The translations under genes and the position numbers were made by a program. This document shows positions 60,769-64,000 of a DNA stretch of 64,000 nucleotides, in pieces (position 1 is the first letter of the stretch; every line of letters starts with the position of its first letter). Origin of the DNA: Thiothrix winogradskyi (lineage in GTDB: Bacteria > Pseudomonadota > Gammaproteobacteria > Thiotrichales > Thiotrichaceae); NCBI RefSeq assembly GCF_021650935.1, contig NZ_CP091244.1:3162001-3226000 (forward strand). Reading direction: 5' to 3'. A model generated the notes under the pieces. It was given only the letters and a program-made list of their open reading frames with translations, had not been told where the DNA came from and did not search any database.

Positions 60769-61161
60769 TTAGACAGTATTCTTCGGGGGCGAAATATCAG
60801 GACTTACATCACTCAAACTAATGGAGATTTCAATACCATTTCTGACTTCAATATAAATCAACCGGGTTTCATCGCGCACCCAAGAACACCGCCTATAAGT
60901 TTTAAATGAATACTCATTGCGTTGGTTAACCACGTGTTGCTGAGCCTTACCATCACTTAACAAATCAACAAGTTGAATACTTATGTTACGTATGTATTCA
61001 TGCAAGTTATTGGATAAGCCATTATCCCCTATTGGTTGAAATGCACTCACCCCATTGACGGGTAACAACTTACCTTGATAAGACACGGCTACACGATTAA
61101 GTGAGTGAGTACCTGCTTGCTGGGGTTCTCGTCCTTTTGTACTCGGTAAAATGCCTGCCAT
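60769..61161 (-). CDS. Short DUF6174-like protein of the graspetide operon, no core motif
   Basis: The 130-residue protein contains EYSFKTYRRCSW and YIEVRNGIEIS (about 83-112), which line up with DYSFTLQRNCFC and INIEVRDGSVK of the DUF6174 domain in the precursor gene. It lacks the rest of that domain and has no TTxxxxEE motif. It could be a partner, a chaperone or a decayed duplicate. AGGAGG precedes its ATG, and it starts 30 bases after the ATP-grasp gene, so the three are likely one operon. Confidence 0.65.
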   Translation of the reverse strand: MAGILPSTKGREPQQAGTHSLNRVAVSYQGKLLPVNGVSAFQPIGDNGLSNNLHEYIRNISIQLVDLLSDGKAQQHVVNQRNEYSFKTYRRCSWVRDETRLIYIEVRNGIEISISLSDVSPDISPPKNTV

Positions 61162-61191
61162 TACCCCTCCTGACGCTGATAAGTAGCGTTG

Positions 61192-62079
61192 TTACAATAA
61201 GACGCCCAACTTTCTAAGCAAAGCATCACTTAACGCACCGGCTGCCACCTGATCAAATCCCGCAAACATTGGGTTAGTATTGATCTCCAAGAACTGCCAC
61301 TCCCCCGTATGCGGGTCAGTTTTGAAATCAGCCGCTGCGAAATCCAGCCCCAAATGATTCGACAAGCACGCCAACTTTTCCACCAAATCACCCGGTACAT
61401 CCACCACTTGCATCCGAGTAGCGGACGCTGAGCGGTAATCCAATGCCTCCGTCTGAATCAGAAAACCAAACCAAGTGTTACCAATACGAAATACCCGCAA
61501 CTCCGGCGAAGCTAAACGCCGTTGCACAATCTGCGGGTAAGACAGTATGTTATTACCCGTGATTTCATGCACTGCCAACGGGGTACAGTAAGCGCCGCCC
61601 GTCACAGGCTTAGCCACCCACTCCCCATGTTCATGCAACCGCGTCATGGCGAGAAGATCGTTGCTGACATACGTATCAGCAACGTTAAACCCCATGCTCA
61701 ACGCCAAGCGCAACATGTAAGGCTTATTAACCCCACCACACGGCAGGAACTGCCGATTACACAACGCAATATCCGGCGAACTTAATAGCCAGCCGGATAC
61801 GCTAACAAACCATTCACGCGCTGCTGAATTATCTTGCGCATTGTTGCTTTTCAGGTAAGCAAACACATCCTGTCGGATAAATGCTGCCGATACCGCGACC
61901 TCCTTGTCGTCATCCAGCAAACGGTTTTGGTGAATATCCCAATGCAAACGCGGCGAACCCGATTGCCCTGTGAGCAAACAATGCACGGGAATATCATGCA
62001 ATGCCGCCCGTTTCAGCAGACGTACCAATTGAGGGTCAGTGTCACCGCCTGCCAATAGCAATCGGGGCTTTATTGTCAT
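61192..62079 (-). CDS. ATP-grasp ligase of the graspetide (microviridin/plesiocin) type
   Basis: The 295-residue enzyme is a RimK-like ATP-grasp protein. NKPYMLRLALSMGFNVADTYVS, the ATP-binding lysine in WVAKPVTGGA (156-163) and the metal and phosphate residues DFK (251-253) and EINTNP (265-270) match graspetide macrocyclases. These join Thr or Ser and Lys side chains to Glu or Asp as ester or amide links. It sits 12 bases after a gene whose product ends in TTxxxxEE repeats. AAGGTG precedes the ATG. Confidence 0.86.
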   Translation of the reverse strand: MTIKPRLLLAGGDTDPQLVRLLKRAALHDIPVHCLLTGQSGSPRLHWDIHQNRLLDDDKEVAVSAAFIRQDVFAYLKSNNAQDNSAAREWFVSVSGWLLSSPDIALCNRQFLPCGGVNKPYMLRLALSMGFNVADTYVSNDLLAMTRLHEHGEWVAKPVTGGAYCTPLAVHEITGNNILSYPQIVQRRLASPELRVFRIGNTWFGFLIQTEALDYRSASATRMQVVDVPGDLVEKLACLSNHLGLDFAAADFKTDPHTGEWQFLEINTNPMFAGFDQVAAGALSDALLRKLGVLL

Positions 62080-62091
62080 GGTTGAATCACC

Positions 62092-63075
62092 TTATTTGTA
62101 ATCGTGATGCCCGCCGTCTTCTTCGCCAATTGCCAATGTGGTCACAATCGGGTCATCCACTGGCGGCAAACCACCGTCTTCCTCACCCAGTGCTAAGGTC
62201 GTGAATTGCGGTTCTGGCTGGAAATTACTAATGGTGTAGCCCATTTCCTCATCCGCTATCTGAACGCTTTGATCAATATAAATCGACGCTGGCAAACCGT
62301 ATTGCTTGTCGTAGCTGACATCAACCTTAGCCGCACCGCTTTTGATACCCTGCTCCACCAAATTAAACAAACCGTCAGCATTCAAATTGTAAATAGACTG
62401 CCTATTTGTCTGGCGATCATCAGGGAGCAACTCACCGGTATCCGCATAGGTAGCCGACTTCACGCTCCCATCACGCACTTCAATATTAATCGGACGAATC
62501 GCATCGCCCCGACAGAAGCAATTGCGCTGCAAGGTAAACGAGTAATCGTCAATATCCAGCGAATCCCACTTTTTGCGGTTCGCGTCCAACTGTTGTTGCG
62601 CATCTGAGCTTGTAGAACCGCCTGCATTAATGGCTTTAACATCCTGTGCTGTCAATTTCTTCCGCGAAATTTCCCCACCGGTAATGCCGCCGGAAATGAC
62701 CAAGGTATCGCCAGCACTGAGCTTGCCATCCTTTTTACTATCCAGCACCTCGTAACTCAACGCACCATTAATATCGAAACGTTCGCGCACCGCTTTGTCT
62801 TGCTGCCGCGTCAGTTGCAGCGGTTTAGGCTGCGGCTTGGATGGCTCAGTCGGGGGCAATTTGTCACCAATCACCTGAATCAACTGCATAATGAGCTTGA
62901 TTAGGGCTTCATTATCGCCTTTTCCAAAGGTGTTGTTGCCTGACTTGCTTTGAATGGCTTTCACCGCATCGCCAAGCACGCTAGTAGCAGTTGCCAGCGT
63001 AGCGGCTGAACTGCTGCTGTTTTGAGTAGCAGTCTGCGTTGGCTTGATGCTACTGCCCTGTGTTATCCCTGTCAT
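62092..63075 (-). CDS. Graspetide precursor fused to a DUF6174 domain, two TTxxxxEE cores
   Basis: The 327-residue protein has a Ser/Thr-rich N-terminus (1-30), a helical segment (about 31-75), and an EF-hand-like stretch (DSKKDGKLSAGD, 112-123). A DUF6174 domain (about 170-285) follows with DYSFTLQRNCFC and IADEEMGYTISNF. The last 36 residues hold TTLALGEE (292-299) and TTLAIGEE (312-319), each followed by DGG. TTxxxxEE is the plesiocin-type core in which Thr-Glu ester rings form. The frame opens at 63144, but ATG 63075 follows GGAGG and is chosen. Confidence 0.85.
   Translation of the reverse strand: MTGITQGSSIKPTQTATQNSSSSAATLATATSVLGDAVKAIQSKSGNNTFGKGDNEALIKLIMQLIQVIGDKLPPTEPSKPQPKPLQLTRQQDKAVRERFDINGALSYEVLDSKKDGKLSAGDTLVISGGITGGEISRKKLTAQDVKAINAGGSTSSDAQQQLDANRKKWDSLDIDDYSFTLQRNCFCRGDAIRPINIEVRDGSVKSATYADTGELLPDDRQTNRQSIYNLNADGLFNLVEQGIKSGAAKVDVSYDKQYGLPASIYIDQSVQIADEEMGYTISNFQPEPQFTTLALGEEDGGLPPVDDPIVTTLAIGEEDGGHHDYK
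62110..62202 (-). other. Core peptide region with two 11-residue repeats
   Basis: The two repeats TTLALGEEDGG and TTLAIGEEDGG are separated by the nine residues LPPVDDPIV. The Thr pair and the Glu pair in each would give two ester rings, so two hairpin units per molecule are expected. This is the predicted modified end of the precursor. Confidence 0.75.
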
Positions 63076-63281
63076 CGTGAATCCTCCAGTGTTAGGGGTA
63101 TATGCCCAATTTGGCATGTCCCATTCTTCGCGCTTGTACCGCAAGTACCGATTACCTTCAGACGAGCAGACATTTTCCCCTTATGAGCGGTAAGGCTAAG
63201 CGCTACACTTGAACCCATCGCCAATATGCTTTACAACACCAATTACTCGTCAATTTCGCCTTAATCGCTTTTGGAGGACAC

Positions 63282-64000
63282 ATGGCAACCCGCGAAGAAC
63301 TCAGCGCACAAGCATCCGCCTGCAACGACGCAGCCTCATACGCCGCCCTTGCTAAACAAGCCGCAGCCGAACCCGCCGATTTGGACTACGCCAAAGAATT
63401 GCTGGCAAAAGGCGAATCCAACTGCTCTTTCCCCGCGCATTACGTCGCTGTTGCGGAAGGCTATGTAGCGGCTGGTGATAACGACAAAGCCGCAGCCCTA
63501 TACGACGAAGCAGCCAATGCCTGCTTTGATGCCAAAGAAAAAGCCGAAACCGGCTATAGCATTGCCAAATTCCTCGGCGACCGCGACAAAGGCCGCGCCC
63601 TGTTGGAAGAAGCCATCAGCGAAACCACCAACACCACCGAATTACTGTCTTATGCAGGCTACGTCCAAGACGCACTGCAAGACAATGCGCTTGCCAACAA
63701 ACTGTTCAGCAAAGTCACTGCCAACTGCAAAAGCATTGCCGATTACCAGAAACTGGCAAGCGACATTAAAAACAGCGGCAACCCCACTACCGCGCTGATG
63801 GTCTTCAAAAAGGCCGCACCTTCCAGCAGCGAAACTGCCGACGTGGTGAGCTTCGCGAAAGGTTTGAAAGACCTGTTCGGCGATGATAAAGAAGTTGCCG
63901 CCACACTAGCCGATGCGGAAAGCAACTGCATGTTCCCCGCGCAATTCGTCGCACTCGCGGGTGGTTTCATGAACCTGCTCGGCGACAAAGCCAAAGCCGA
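63282..64000 (+). CDS. Helical repeat protein, open at the right edge
   Basis: The frame starts at ATG 63282 after TTGGAGG and runs 239 codons to the window edge without a stop. The sequence is Ala/Asp/Lys-rich and helical, like TPR or Sel1 relatives. Two parts are related: SNCSFPAHYVAVAEGYVAAG (46-65) and SNCMFPAQFVALAGGFMNLL (214-233), so the repeat unit is about 168 residues. No signal peptide is seen. It is divergent from the graspetide operon with 206 bases between the starts. A role is unknown. Confidence 0.75.
   Translation, partial: MATREELSAQASACNDAASYAALAKQAAAEPADLDYAKELLAKGESNCSFPAHYVAVAEGYVAAGDNDKAAALYDEAANACFDAKEKAETGYSIAKFLGDRDKGRALLEEAISETTNTTELLSYAGYVQDALQDNALANKLFSKVTANCKSIADYQKLASDIKNSGNPTTALMVFKKAAPSSSETADVVSFAKGLKDLFGDDKEVAATLADAESNCMFPAQFVALAGGFMNLLGDKAKA

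Overview
The window looks like chromosomal DNA of a filamentous, sulfur-oxidising gammaproteobacterium of the Thiothrix type. The evidence is a flavocytochrome c sulfide dehydrogenase locus, a phosphoribulokinase homologue, the gammaproteobacterial hflK-hflC-yjeT-hisZ-purA and glyA-nrdR-ribD-ribE-ribBA-ribH-nusB clusters, a rep helicase and glnS. The genus is inferred from gene content only. Genes are tightly packed and often overlap by 1-8 bases. No gene-free stretch exceeds about 300 bases.

Left edge (1-365): the first codons of a tyrosine recombinase read leftward off the window. They lie 200 bases from an isolated 3' piece of a tRNA-Leu gene, so a genomic island probably ends here. Positions 367-10,800 are core genes: a ketohexokinase-like sugar kinase, a secreted trypsin-like protease, the hflKC-hisZ-purA cluster, tcdA, dcd and a small lipoprotein. 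From 10.9 to 16.6 kb is the riboflavin/glyA operon on the minus strand. A META-domain protein, ampD and a thioredoxin-like protein follow.

18.5-22.1 kb: a two-gene AT-rich module (AAA ATPase plus a TOPRIM-like DUF3226 protein) is translationally coupled to a normal rep helicase gene. It resembles a split OLD nuclease next to a UvrD-type helicase. 22.1-31.4 kb: a TrpB2-type enzyme with a strongly folded leader, then the complete MoxR-DUF58-DUF4381-BatA-BatBC-BatD operon. 31.4-41.3 kb: bolA, an IscR-like regulator without cluster cysteines, a Sel1-repeat protein, an HTH/NBR1-Ig protein, a TonB receptor without a visible signal peptide, moeB, mscL and a large SNF2 helicase.

41.3-54.2 kb: a split acyltransferase/SGNH pair, a phosphoribulokinase homologue that has lost its catalytic residues, an FNR-type regulator with three of four cluster cysteines, and a respiratory operon (cytochrome bd-like/cytochrome c fusion, polytopic partner, cytochrome c, FccB, FccA). 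An orphan Rieske protein and an outer-membrane protein are divergent from it. 54.2-60.7 kb is mostly core: a DUF6858 protein, a TehA-like channel, glnS and a pqiA-pqiA-pqiB transport locus.

60.8-63.1 kb holds what I regard as the most interesting system: a graspetide-type RiPP operon. The precursor carries a whole DUF6174 domain and ends in two TTxxxxEE core repeats. It is followed by an ATP-grasp ligase and a short DUF6174-like protein without a core. A divergent helical-repeat protein runs off the right edge.
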